Shown: one piece after another, positions 36,218-45,100 of the stretch
Numbering within the stretch: position 1 is the first letter of the stretch
How the letters are laid out: each line of letters starts with the position of its first letter
Origin: Singulisphaera sp. GP187
GTDB taxonomy: Bacteria > Planctomycetota > Planctomycetia > Isosphaerales > Isosphaeraceae
Assembly: GCF_900129635.1 (NCBI RefSeq)
Contig: NZ_FSRB01000001.1
Span: 4,689,501-4,753,500 of the forward strand
DNA length: 64,000 nucleotides
Reading direction: 5' to 3'
Notes under the pieces: model-generated
The model's database searches: none
The model's input: only the letters and a program-made list of their open reading frames with translations
What the model was told of the DNA's origin: nothing
Translations under genes and position numbers: made by a program

Positions 36218-38089
36218 TTATCGGCCGGGCAACGACAACGGGCCGATCTGCTTGAGGTTTTTATTCACCTGCACGCCGTTGCGGCCGTCGACCGGCCGGG
36301 GGGACGAGATGATGTCGACGTGAGACCGCTTGGGGATCTCGGCATGGCCGAAGGGCTGACCGATGATGAGCGAGTCGGTCGCACGATTGATCTTGGCCAG
36401 GTTGATATAGCCGGCGACGTTGAACACCAGGCCCGTGGCATCCTTGGCGCGGAGCGACTGGACGTTGCCCTGGACGTCGATCAGGGCCGAGTTGGCGAGG
36501 TCAGGCCGGAACGACTCGCTCAGGCCGGTCAGCGGGTTGGGATTATTGAGGGTGAGGGTTCCGTTCGAGGCCAGGGTCTGCGGGTTGAGCAGCGAAACGA
36601 CGTTCTTGCCGTTGGCGACGCCGGTGACCAGAGCGAGGTTCTGGTCCACGCTGCCGAGGACCTGCGGAGGCTGACTATCGACCGACCCCTCGGGACCAGC
36701 GTTGACGAAGTTTCCATTCTGCTTGAGCGGGGTCCGCGCGGTCTCGCTGAGTTGGTCGCCCGTGTTGAGGGAGAGGACCCCGAACTGGACCAGGTTGGGC
36801 TGGAAGGTATCGAAGTGGGCGGCCCCGGTCGCGAACATCGTGTGGGTGGCTGGCACGCTCGCCAACCCGCCTGAAAGCTCGAACTGGCGTTGGGGGGGGT
36901 ACGGCTGGCCCACGGCGACGGCATGCCCGGTGGCCAGGCTGGCGGTCACGTCGATCTGCAGCGCGAGGCCCCCCGCGCCCGCCGTCGAGTCGGAGATCAC
37001 GGTTCGGGTATCGGTCGAACCGATCCCGTCGATGGTCGTCAGGCCGAGCGACCCGAGGTTGGTCGTGGTGAATTGGCCGACGGGATCGCCGGTGACGGCG
37101 TCGAAGGCGCGGATGCTGGTGCCATCGCCGACCAGGGCGACGAGCCGACCGGCGTTGCGGCCCAAGGCGACCCCAGTGTTCGGCGTTCCCATCCCGGTCA
37201 GCGGGATCGTCTGGAGCGCGGCCCCGGTGGTCGCGTCGAACCGGATCAGCGTGTGGGTCGTCGAATCGAGACCGAAAACCTGCGGATCCTCGATCCCGGA
37301 CGTGCTCCGCGGAGCGCCCTTGATATGGTTGATCACGGCGACGACCCCGGGAGGAGCCGGCGGCGGCCCCGGGTTCACGCCGATGGTGGCGGATCCCCCG
37401 GTCGGGATGTGGTTCGCGATCGAGTTGAAGTCGGCGACGAACTGCCCGCCGACGCTCGTCAGCGTGCTCGCCCCGAGAAGGTTGGTGATGAACGCAAGGT
37501 TCACGCCATTCGAGGAGGTCGACGTGGGCAGGGTCGAGCCGTCATTGGAGAGGAACTCGATCGGCTCCTCGCGGAGGTTGATCTGAGTGTTCCGGCCGAC
37601 CGAGTTGAGGTAGATCGCGTGGACCCCGCCGGTCAGGTTGATCCGACCGTTGTCGACCAGGTCGAAGTCCTTGAAATTCACCACGTTGAGCAGGCTGCTG
37701 CCAATCCCGCTGAGGTCGTCGGGGTTGAGATCCTTGTGGTGAATGCTTCTCAGGGTGGCGCGGCGGGTTCCCCCCGAGACCTTGGCGACGATGCCTGTCT
37801 GGGGTCCGGTGTCGCTAAAAACGACGTTCAAGGCGCCGTCGGGATCGACGGTCGAGCCGGCCAGGCTGCCGACCCCATACAGCGTGACGATGACGCGGGT
37901 TCCCTGCGGCGTGGTGTACGACATCCGCCGGTCCTGGACCGAGATCCCATTCTCGCGGTTGAGCAACCGCGCGTTGGCCGGCACGATGGCCGCGGCCGCG
38001 GTCAGACTCGCCGCCTGCAGCGTCCGCCCTTCGAGCCCCTCCAACATCGGGCGGACTCTCCGAGCGGGTCGCGTCATTGACTCATTCAT
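36218..38089 (-). CDS. LEPR-XLL-like surface protein with beta-propeller-like repeats
   Basis: 623 residues from the ATG at 38089 (GGGAG six bases upstream); the open frame runs further upstream without coding character. The start MNESMTRPARRVRPMLEGLE then GRTLQA is close to the LEPR-XLL motif of planctomycete exported proteins. The C-terminal 350 residues contain repeated strands such as QVFGLDSTTHTLIRFDATTG, LVALVGDGTSIRAFDAVTGD and LGSVDQNLALVTGVANGK, typical of DUF4394-like or other beta-propeller repeats. A loop PGPPPAPPG separates the N- and C-terminal halves. No catalytic motif seen. A surface or matrix role is inferred. Confidence 0.7.
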   Translation of the reverse strand: MNESMTRPARRVRPMLEGLEGRTLQAASLTAAAAIVPANARLLNRENGISVQDRRMSYTTPQGTRVIVTLYGVGSLAGSTVDPDGALNVVFSDTGPQTGIVAKVSGGTRRATLRSIHHKDLNPDDLSGIGSSLLNVVNFKDFDLVDNGRINLTGGVHAIYLNSVGRNTQINLREEPIEFLSNDGSTLPTSTSSNGVNLAFITNLLGASTLTSVGGQFVADFNSIANHIPTGGSATIGVNPGPPPAPPGVVAVINHIKGAPRSTSGIEDPQVFGLDSTTHTLIRFDATTGAALQTIPLTGMGTPNTGVALGRNAGRLVALVGDGTSIRAFDAVTGDPVGQFTTTNLGSLGLTTIDGIGSTDTRTVISDSTAGAGGLALQIDVTASLATGHAVAVGQPYPPQRQFELSGGLASVPATHTMFATGAAHFDTFQPNLVQFGVLSLNTGDQLSETARTPLKQNGNFVNAGPEGSVDSQPPQVLGSVDQNLALVTGVANGKNVVSLLNPQTLASNGTLTLNNPNPLTGLSESFRPDLANSALIDVQGNVQSLRAKDATGLVFNVAGYINLAKINRATDSLIIGQPFGHAEIPKRSHVDIISSPRPVDGRNGVQVNKNLKQIGPLSLPGR

Positions 38090-38680
38090 CGCACACTCCC
38101 AAAACTCGGCTCGACCGGCAGGCGCCATCCGATGGCGGGAGACCCTGACCTCCGGCAACGCGATCGGCAAGCGAAGACAAGAGGCCAGCTCAGCCCGTTC
38201 GTTGTGGATTATCGACACAATCCGTCCAAGAGTTTGTCCGAACGAGTCGGGATCTCCGAATTCTCTCCCAAGGGGGCCGATTCTCCTCTTCCCAAGCCGA
38301 GCGAAACGCGCCAACTCCCTGACTTTCGAGGCCATTTGACGACCGAAGGCCGACGCTCCCCGCCCCCTCGAAAGCGAAAACCGAGGGAGCGGCTCCTCCC
38401 AAAGCACGGGGCGCCGCATCGCGTGCGATCGCACGTCAAATCGAGACGTGATTCGCGGCCTGCCCCCCAACCGAGGCGGGTCGACCCTGGCTCTTTGAGG
38501 AACCACAAGCGAGGCGAAAACCAGTCAAAATGCCGGGGTCTTCACCACTTTTGCCACGGGACGGGTCTTGATGCCCTGGCACTAGGACCGGAGGACCGTT
38601 ACACTCGGCGAATCCCGGCCCACGGGGCATGGAGGGAGGATGATCCTCCGAACACTATCTCGATTTCAGGAGATTCTCTG
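38090..38680. other. Divergent promoter region, no gene recognised
   Basis: About 590 bases between the LEPR-XLL-like gene (minus) and the Lys/Ala-repeat gene (plus). Both must have promoters here. Open frames spanning the region have Arg/Pro/Ser-rich composition typical of non-coding high-GC DNA, and no strong hairpin or repeat was found. Confidence 0.5.
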
Positions 38681-39565
38681 GTGCGCCGTTTCGCCACGCT
38701 CGCGCTGTCGCTCTCCCTGGTGCTCGGTCTGACCGCAACAACCCGCATGTTGTTCGCTCAGGAGCCCGAGAAGAAAGACGCTTCCACGCCTGAGGTCAAG
38801 AAGGCGGACGCCTCCAAGGATGACGTCAAGAAAGATGACGCTCCCAAGGACGCGGTGAAGGACGATAAAAAGGACGAGACCCCCGCTCCGATTCCCCCGG
38901 AGGTTGAGGCCAAGCTCGAGGCCGCTCGCCGCGCCGTGGCCGAGGCGATCGTTGCCGCACAGGATGCAGGCTTGGTCCAGACCTCAATCGATCCGCCGCC
39001 GATCCTCGACATCCTGCTCACGGGCCGCGCCACCGACGAGAAGGCGATCAAAGATCGCGTCGGCGTGAGCACCGAAGTCTTTGGTGCCTGGTTCACCAGC
39101 TACAACAAGTCGATCGAGGGAATCAACGCGACGAAAGACGTCCGGATCCATCCCCCCACCAAGGGCCTTCAGGCGTTCTACGACCTGCGTGCGACCATCC
39201 TGAACAAGCACATCAAGGCCGTTCGCAACGCTCAGGCAGCCGCCAAGCCGAAGGAAGAGCCCAAGAAGGAAGAAGCCAAGCCCGCTCCGGCTGAACCCGC
39301 CAAGAAGGAAGAAGCCAAGCCCGCTCCGGCTGAACCCGCCAAGAAGGAAGAGGCCAAGCCCGCTCCGGCTGAACCCGCCAAGAAGGAAGAGGCCAAGCCC
39401 GCTCCGGCCGAAGAGCCCAAGAAGGAAGAGGCCAAGCCCGCTCCGGCTGAAGAGCCCAAGAAGGAAGAGGCCAAGGTCGAAGAGCCCAAGAAGGAAGAGG
39501 CCAAGCCCGCTCCGGCCGAAGAGCCCGCCAAGCCGGAAGAACCCAAGAAGGAAGAGGCCAAGTAG
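38681..39565 (+). CDS. Exported protein with Lys/Glu/Ala/Pro tandem repeats
   Basis: 294 residues from the GTG at 38681, chosen because AGGAG lies eight bases upstream and it opens a signal peptide (MRRFATLALSLSLVLGLTAT, cut near LFAQ-E). A charged stretch (EKKDASTPEVKKADASKDD) leads to a helical domain of about 110 residues (EVEAKLEAARRAVAEAIVAA to HIKAVRNAQAAAKP) without recognised family. The last 110 residues repeat KKEEAKPAPAEPA and KKEEAKPAPAEEP. This kind of extended tail is common in periplasm-spanning or wall-binding proteins. A strong hairpin follows the stop. Confidence 0.75.
   Translation: MRRFATLALSLSLVLGLTATTRMLFAQEPEKKDASTPEVKKADASKDDVKKDDAPKDAVKDDKKDETPAPIPPEVEAKLEAARRAVAEAIVAAQDAGLVQTSIDPPPILDILLTGRATDEKAIKDRVGVSTEVFGAWFTSYNKSIEGINATKDVRIHPPTKGLQAFYDLRATILNKHIKAVRNAQAAAKPKEEPKKEEAKPAPAEPAKKEEAKPAPAEPAKKEEAKPAPAEPAKKEEAKPAPAEEPKKEEAKPAPAEEPKKEEAKVEEPKKEEAKPAPAEEPAKPEEPKKEEAK
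39250..39560 (+). repeat. In-frame 39-base coding tandem repeats
   Basis: About seven units of a 39-base repeat encoding KKEEAKPAPAEPA, later KKEEAKPAPAEEP, with one shorter unit (KKEEAKVEEP). The first units are nearly identical at DNA level, so slippage could change the copy number without a frameshift. Confidence 0.75.
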
Positions 39566-39598
39566 TCCTCGAGCCTGAATCCCCCAAGTCGGGATACC

Positions 39599-39654
39599 CC
39601 GCCCCCTCCGCCACCCGGAGTCCGATGGACCCAGGGAAAAAGCGGAGGGGGCGG
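39599..39654 (+). terminator. G/C-rich hairpin after the repeat-protein gene
   Basis: CCGCCCCCTCCG (39599-39610) and CGGAGGGGGCGG (39643-39654) form a perfect 12-base stem with a 32-base loop, 34 bases past the stop at 39565. There is no T-run, so termination is likely but not certain. The rest of the spacer to 39925 holds a T12 run near 39872-39882 upstream of the next gene. Confidence 0.5.
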
Positions 39655-39925
39655 ATTCGTCTTGAGGAACAAGGCCAGACCCAGCCAAGTTGGCGCTCGC
39701 GCGACGAGGTCAGTCGCACCCTTCTGCTTTTTCCGGGCGACGCATCGGCTGGCGACTTCGCTTCGGAGTCTCCCTCCAGCCCGCGGCGACCCGGCCTGAT
39801 CCGAATTGAGTGAGTGACGATCCCTCCGGGCGCGTGAACGAGAATCACCGCAGCCCCGGTTCTGCTTGTTTCTTTTTTTTTTTGGATTCCGAACCCGAAG
39901 TCCTTCGCCGAGCGAGGCCGCCTCC

Positions 39926-40879
39926 GTGACGCCGACCGCCCTGAACAAGGCGACGACGATTCTCCTGGCCCTGGCCTGCGAGGCGGCCAGCCGTCTAGGG
40001 GCGATGGGGGTCCTGATCCTCCCCGAAGGCCCGATGAACTGGGAGGCGATCGCCGCCCTGGCTGACGGCAACCGAATCATGATCGCCGAGGCCTCGGAGC
40101 GGCATCTCAAGGCGATCACCGAGGCCGGGATGATTGCCATCGAGGTCGATGAAGCCACCGAGTCCGCGATCACCGAGCGGATCACCCTGGCCCTGATCGA
40201 AGCCGTGGCCAACGACCAACTCACCGCCGGCGCCCGCGTGGTGGTGGCCTACTCCGGTTTCGAGTCCGAGACGCTCGACTCGATCACCGTCGTCCGGCTC
40301 GGCGAGCACCTCGAGCAGCTCAGCTCGCGCGACCTCCGAGCCCTCGAAACCTCCGTCCCGTTCGAGACCCTCAAGGCGGTCGTCGACGTGGCCGTCGAGA
40401 TCGGCCGCGAGGGCCGTGAAGGCAAGACCGTCGGCACCCTCATCGTCGTCGGCGACGTCCGCAACGTCCTGAGCCGCACCCGCGCTCTCGGCTTCGACCC
40501 CTTCAAAGGCTACAAACGCAAGGAACGCAACCTCCGCGACCCCCGCGTCCGCGAGGCCATCAAGGAGATCGCCCAGATGGACGGCGGCTTCATCGTCGGC
40601 CGCGACGGCACCGTCGAGTCCGCCTGCCGAATCATCGACGCCCCCAACTCCGGCCTCACCCTTCCCAAGGGCCTGGGCACCCGCCACTGGGCCGCCGCCG
40701 CAATCACCAACGTCACCAACGCCCTGGCCGTCGTCGTCAGCCAATCCACCGGCACCGTCCGCCTCTTCCAAAAAGGCGAGGTCATCCTCCGGATCGCGCC
40801 GATGCAACACGCCCGCGCCATGAAGTGGCAAGACGCCGAAACCGAACCCGGACCCGCCCGGCTCGACAAAACAAGCTGA
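39926..40879 (+). CDS. Diadenylate cyclase-like protein (DacZ type) with altered motifs
   Basis: 317 residues from a GTG at 39926 (GCGAGG about ten bases upstream). An in-frame TTG at 39866 would add a Phe-rich leader from a T-run and is less likely. The N-terminal half (about 1-165) is an alpha/beta domain like the pyruvate-kinase C domain; the C-terminal half (about 185-300) is a DisA_N/DAC domain. This layout matches archaeal DacZ, which makes cyclic di-AMP. The two signature motifs differ: DGA reads DGG (residues 219-221) and RHR reads RHW (253-255, in LGTRHWAAAAIT). Activity is therefore not certain. It stands alone, convergent with hicB. Confidence 0.8.
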   Translation: MTPTALNKATTILLALACEAASRLGAMGVLILPEGPMNWEAIAALADGNRIMIAEASERHLKAITEAGMIAIEVDEATESAITERITLALIEAVANDQLTAGARVVVAYSGFESETLDSITVVRLGEHLEQLSSRDLRALETSVPFETLKAVVDVAVEIGREGREGKTVGTLIVVGDVRNVLSRTRALGFDPFKGYKRKERNLRDPRVREAIKEIAQMDGGFIVGRDGTVESACRIIDAPNSGLTLPKGLGTRHWAAAAITNVTNALAVVVSQSTGTVRLFQKGEVILRIAPMQHARAMKWQDAETEPGPARLDKTS

Positions 40880-41065
40880 GCGATTCCGTCGCTACAGCCC
40901 ATAACCGAGTCAGCAACAATCACACCCCACACCGTTACGCCCCCGTCAACTCTTCGGGCTCCGGCTTGAGCGAATGACAGCGGTTGACCCAGGGGCTGCA
41001 ACCGCGCGAAGCCAAGCGGTCACCAAGGGAAGGCCCTCACTCAGTGCCTCAGGCCCGATCAAAAG

Positions 41066-41497
41066 TCATCCCTCCGAGTCGGTCCGATTCCGGGGGCGCT
41101 TCGGCTTGGCGCTGAGCTTGACAGTGGCCGGCCCGGCCGGAGTTGCGGCCTTGAGCGGATCGACTCTGCGAGCCACTTTTCTGAGCTCGTGGGACACAAG
41201 TTTGTTGAAGCTCACACCCTTGATCTGGGCCGCCGTACTCAGCGCTCGGTGGACCTCGGGCCGGAGCCGCACCAGGAACTTGCCGGAGAACGGCTTCTCT
41301 GGTGGCTCGCCCAATGACTCGCAGAAGTTGAGAAAATCGTCCACCGAATCACAGAAGGCTTTCACCGCATCCTCGACTGTCCGCCCTTGAAATGTGATTG
41401 TGTCCTTAGTATTGATAACTTTACCACGAATCACGTTCGCCTCATCGTCAACCTGAAAAACACCAACGTATCCCTTGTAGTGCCGATGACCGTTCAT
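41066..41497 (-). CDS. hicB: HicB-family antitoxin
   Basis: 143 residues. The N-terminal half is the HicB partial RNase H fold (YKGYVGVFQVDDEANVIRGK, then TFQGRTVEDAVKAFCDSVDD). The C-terminal half is a ribbon-helix-helix DNA-binding domain (GKFLVRLRPEVHRALSTAAQ, then KGVSFNKLVSHELRKVA), followed by a 30-residue basic tail. It neutralises the toxin from the preceding gene and would bind the operator upstream of that gene. Its ATG overlaps the toxin stop by four bases (ATGA at 41494-41497). Confidence 0.88.
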   Translation of the reverse strand: MNGHRHYKGYVGVFQVDDEANVIRGKVINTKDTITFQGRTVEDAVKAFCDSVDDFLNFCESLGEPPEKPFSGKFLVRLRPEVHRALSTAAQIKGVSFNKLVSHELRKVARRVDPLKAATPAGPATVKLSAKPKRPRNRTDSEG

Positions 41498-41841
41498 GGT
41501 CTCACCCCTGCGCTGATAAGAAATCCCCGGACGTCCACAACCGCCCCCTTGTCCGTTTCCCGCTCAGGATGCGGCTCATGAAAAACGGCTCGCCGCTCAC
41601 CAAGCTTGACCCGGCGGCGCGATCCGGCACCGTTGGTCACATCGCCCCCGAGTGCAATGAACAATTGCTGAATGTCCCGCCAGGGAATGTCACCTCGGGT
41701 AGGCCGTTCAAAAATCGCTTCAAGGGTGCGTTGATGCCGGTTGCTAATCAAGGGCCGAGGTGGTGGCTCCTGCGGATTCGGATCCGAGGTTTCCGATCCT
41801 TTCGGCGGCTCTCCCCCCTGAGCTTTCCTTTTGGCCATCAT
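41494..41841 (-). CDS. hicA: HicA-family toxin
   Basis: 115 residues from the ATG at 41841 (MMAKRKAQGGEPPKGSE, with AGGGG five bases upstream); ATGs at 41856 and 41892 are alternatives, but the latter lies in the promoter. HicA toxins are small double-stranded-RNA-binding-fold ribonucleases. The C-terminal 75 residues carry the family pattern IPWRDIQQLFIALGGDV, GSRRRVKL, AVFHEPHPERETDKGAV and VRGFLISAGV. The His expected in the GSH turn is Arg here, as in a known HicA subgroup with the later HxPHP motif. The first 40 residues form a polar, Pro-rich extension. First gene of the pair. Confidence 0.85.
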   Translation of the reverse strand: MMAKRKAQGGEPPKGSETSDPNPQEPPPRPLISNRHQRTLEAIFERPTRGDIPWRDIQQLFIALGGDVTNGAGSRRRVKLGERRAVFHEPHPERETDKGAVVDVRGFLISAGVRP

Positions 41842-41855
41842 TCGCCCCTGCACCA

Positions 41856-41908
41856 TGCTATCACCGAGCGATAGCACTATCATACTTAGCAATGCCGGGC
41901 GCCGTCAA
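41856..41908 (-). promoter_or_regulatory. hicAB promoter with operator-like inverted repeat
   Basis: On the minus strand: -35 TTGACG (41903-41908), an 18-base spacer and -10 TATGAT (41879-41884). Just downstream, TGCTATC and GATAGCA (41856-41862 and 41870-41876) form a 7-base inverted repeat across the expected start of transcription, a fitting site for the HicB ribbon-helix-helix dimer. Confidence 0.65.
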
Positions 41909-42112
41909 CGATCGACCTCCCAAGAACGCCCGCTGGGACCGCCTGTGAGCGACAACCGGGGCGAGATGAGACCAAGAGGCCCCTTTGTCCTCCATTTCGC
42001 GACCACCCGCCCGAAAGCAAACCGCTGAAAAGTCTTGACGAAGCGTTTCTCCTGAGCGCATGCTTGAGGCCATTCCCATCAATAAGAGCGGCCACCAGGA
42101 CAGAGGTTTGTG

Positions 42113-45100
42113 ATGACCATCCTTTCCTGCCGCAGTGCGTTGTTCGGCCGGCCTGATTCCAGCGGACGACCTTTGACTTCGGGCCGATCCGGCTGGCTCA
42201 GCTCACCGGCCGAGCACTTGAGACTCGTCGTCGTCCTGGTGGCGACCCTGACCTTGCAAGCTGGCCTCGACGTCCGAGCCGACGAGGCAGACGGAGCGGA
42301 AGGGACCGTCACGCGGTGGGTCGACGCGTTGAAGGGGGAGAACGCGAAGGCGCGGGCCGAGGCTGCGCGGGCGCTCGGGGGCATGGGTGCGACGGCCAAG
42401 GCCGCCGTGCCGGCGCTGGTCGAGGCATTGGGGGACAGGGACGGGATGGTCCGGGTCAACGCGGCCGCGGCGCTGGGCCGGGTCGGCGGACCTTTGAAGA
42501 GGGCGCTTCCCGTGCTCCTGACGGCGCGGAGCGACGCCGACGCGAGGATCCAGGCGAGTGCCACGGCGGCCTGGGAGCAGATCGGCCCCGGCATTCGGGC
42601 GTCCGTGCTCGCCTTGCCTGATCTGCTCCGCCGGAATGACTTGCAGACCCAGCAGAAGGCCGCCGTGGCGCTCGGCAAGCACGGTCTCTCCGCGGTGCCG
42701 CCTCTGATCGACGTTCTCTCGCTTGAGCACTCGCCGACTTCGAATCCGGGGCTCTTCCCGACACCCACACCGAACTTCGGCAATTTTGGCCGATACTCGG
42801 CGGTCAATAACGCCAAGCGACAGGCCAACACGCAGCTCCGCACCGTCGCGATCGAGACGCTTGGCAAGCAAGGCCCCGACGTGGTTCCCACCCTGCTGGT
42901 GGCCTTGACGGATCGGAACCCATCGGTCCGCGAGGGGGCGGCCCAGACTCTGGGAATGCTCAAGCCCGACGAGGAAGAGGCGATCCCCGCACTCATCCGG
43001 GCCTTGGAGGATCGGGACGCCTGGGTCCGACAGCGTGCGGTCGAAGCCCTCGCCAAGGCCGGTAAGACGTCCTCGGTCGCGCGGGCGGCGCTTGGCGAGG
43101 CGCTCGGGCATAAGGATACGATGGTCCGTCGCGCGATCGTGCAGGCGTTCGCGCCGTCCCGGAACGGTCGGTCGACCCCCATCGCCGCCCGGCGGGGGAT
43201 GATGGAGATGACCAAGATGGCCCCGGCCCAGGCCCCGGTCAACCCGGCGATACCGCCGTTGGGCTTCGATCCGAGCTTGGTCCAGCCAGCGACCGTCCCC
43301 GCCTTGATCGCAGCCCTGGACGACCCGGACGCGTACGTCCGGATGAAAGCGGCCGAGGCCCTCGCCCGGGTGTCGCCGCCGGTCAAGGAAAGCCTGCCGG
43401 CGCTGGTGGAACTGCTGTCGGACCGGGATGACAGCATCCGCTCCATGGCCGGTCAAACCTTGGAGAGTCTGGGGCCCCGGGCCAAGGAAGTCGCCCCGGC
43501 CCTGCGCGGGCTGCTGGCCGGGAATGATCCGTTCGTCCGCGTGCTCACGGCCCGGGTGCTCGGCCAGACCGGCCCCGAGGGGGAAGCGCTGGCGTTACCG
43601 ACGCTCCGCGAGGCCCTTGACGAGGAGGATCCGGCGTCCCGGCTCAGGGCGGCCGAGAGTCTCTGGGAACTGGGGCACGCCGATGAGGCCATTCCCGTGC
43701 TCATCGCCGCGTTCGGGAACCGCGACGGGACGGGCAACCTCGCCAACCAGGCCAGGCTGTTCTTCCAGCGCGTCGGGCCGGAGAACCTCGCCAAGAACGC
43801 AGTCCCGGCGCTGGTCGAGGCTCTCAAGGACGACGACCCAAGCACGCACAACGAGATCCTGCAAATCCTCCAGCGGTTGGGGCCGGCGGCCCGCGATGCG
43901 GCCCCGGAGCTCATCGCGTTGATCGGGTCGAAAGACATCAACATTCGCTCCCAGGCCTTGCAGACCGTCCGGCAGCTCGGCCCCCTCCCCAAGGAGTTGG
44001 TCCCCGCGATCCTCGAGGCGGTCAAGGAGAGTGACGCCAACTTCCGCGGCCAGGTCGTTCCGCTCCTCGGTCTGCTCGGCTCCGAGTCAAAGGCGGCGAT
44101 CCCGGTCCTGTCGATGTTGGTGAAGGACCCCGCCCAGAATGTCCGGTTCCAGGCGATCCAGGTCTTGCAGCAGATCGCCTCTCAGGCCCCCAAGGAGGCA
44201 GCCGCGGCATTGATCGAGGCCATGAAGGACAAGGACTCCACCGTCCGCTACCAGGCCGTTCGAATGCTCGAGCAGTTGGGGGCGGACGGCGAAACGGCGG
44301 TGCCGGCCGTGGTCGCGATGCTCAAGGATCCGCTTCCCGCCACCCGTCTCCAGGCGATCCAGATCCTCAATCAAATCGGCCCCGCGGCGAAGTCGGCGGC
44401 CCCCGCACTCGCGGAGGCGCTTCGCGACAAGGATGGCACCGTGCGCACCCAGGCCGTCCAGGCACTGGGACGGATGGGTCCGCTGGTGGTGGCTGGTCTG
44501 GCCTCGTCCCTGAAGGAGACTCTCAAGGATCCGGACCCCGCGGTCCGGGTCAACGCGCTCACGATTTTGTCGTCAAGCCTCGGCCTGGGCTCGACGATCA
44601 GCGTTCCCGGATCCGCCCCGTCCTCGAAGGCTCCGGATTCAAACCTCGGCGCGGCGATCCTCGAGCTCTCGGAGGACTCGGAGCCGAACATCCGCCTGCT
44701 GACCGTCCAGACCCTCGCCCGACTCGGCCCCAACCCCGGCCAGGACCGGGCGATCGCCTCCGCGATGATGGACCGCTTGGACGACTCCGATCGGCTGGTC
44801 CGGCTCCGGGCGGCCCAGGCGCTCGCCTTCGCACCGGCCGGCTCCGACATGGCAAAGGCCGGGCTCCGGGGGCTCGTCTCGTCACTGGAGGAGGCCCGCC
44901 CCGACATCCGGTCCCAGGCGGCCACAACGCTCGGGCAACTGGGGACCCGTTCCAGCGCCGAGATCCCCGCACTGACGGAGCGACTGAAGGATCCGGAGCT
45001 CTCGGTCCGTTACCAGGTCGCGCTGGCTCTCAGCCAGATGGGCCCGGCGGGACTGAAGTCAGCGGCCCCGGTGCTGATCGAGGCCGCCAGGACGGGGGAG

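Noticed and set aside
38132..38680. N-terminal extension of the Lys/Ala-repeat protein
   Set aside because: Composition is non-coding and the GTG at 38681 has a ribosome site and begins a signal peptide.
39250..39560. CRISPR-like regular repeats
   Set aside because: Units are contiguous without spacers and encode an in-frame protein tail.
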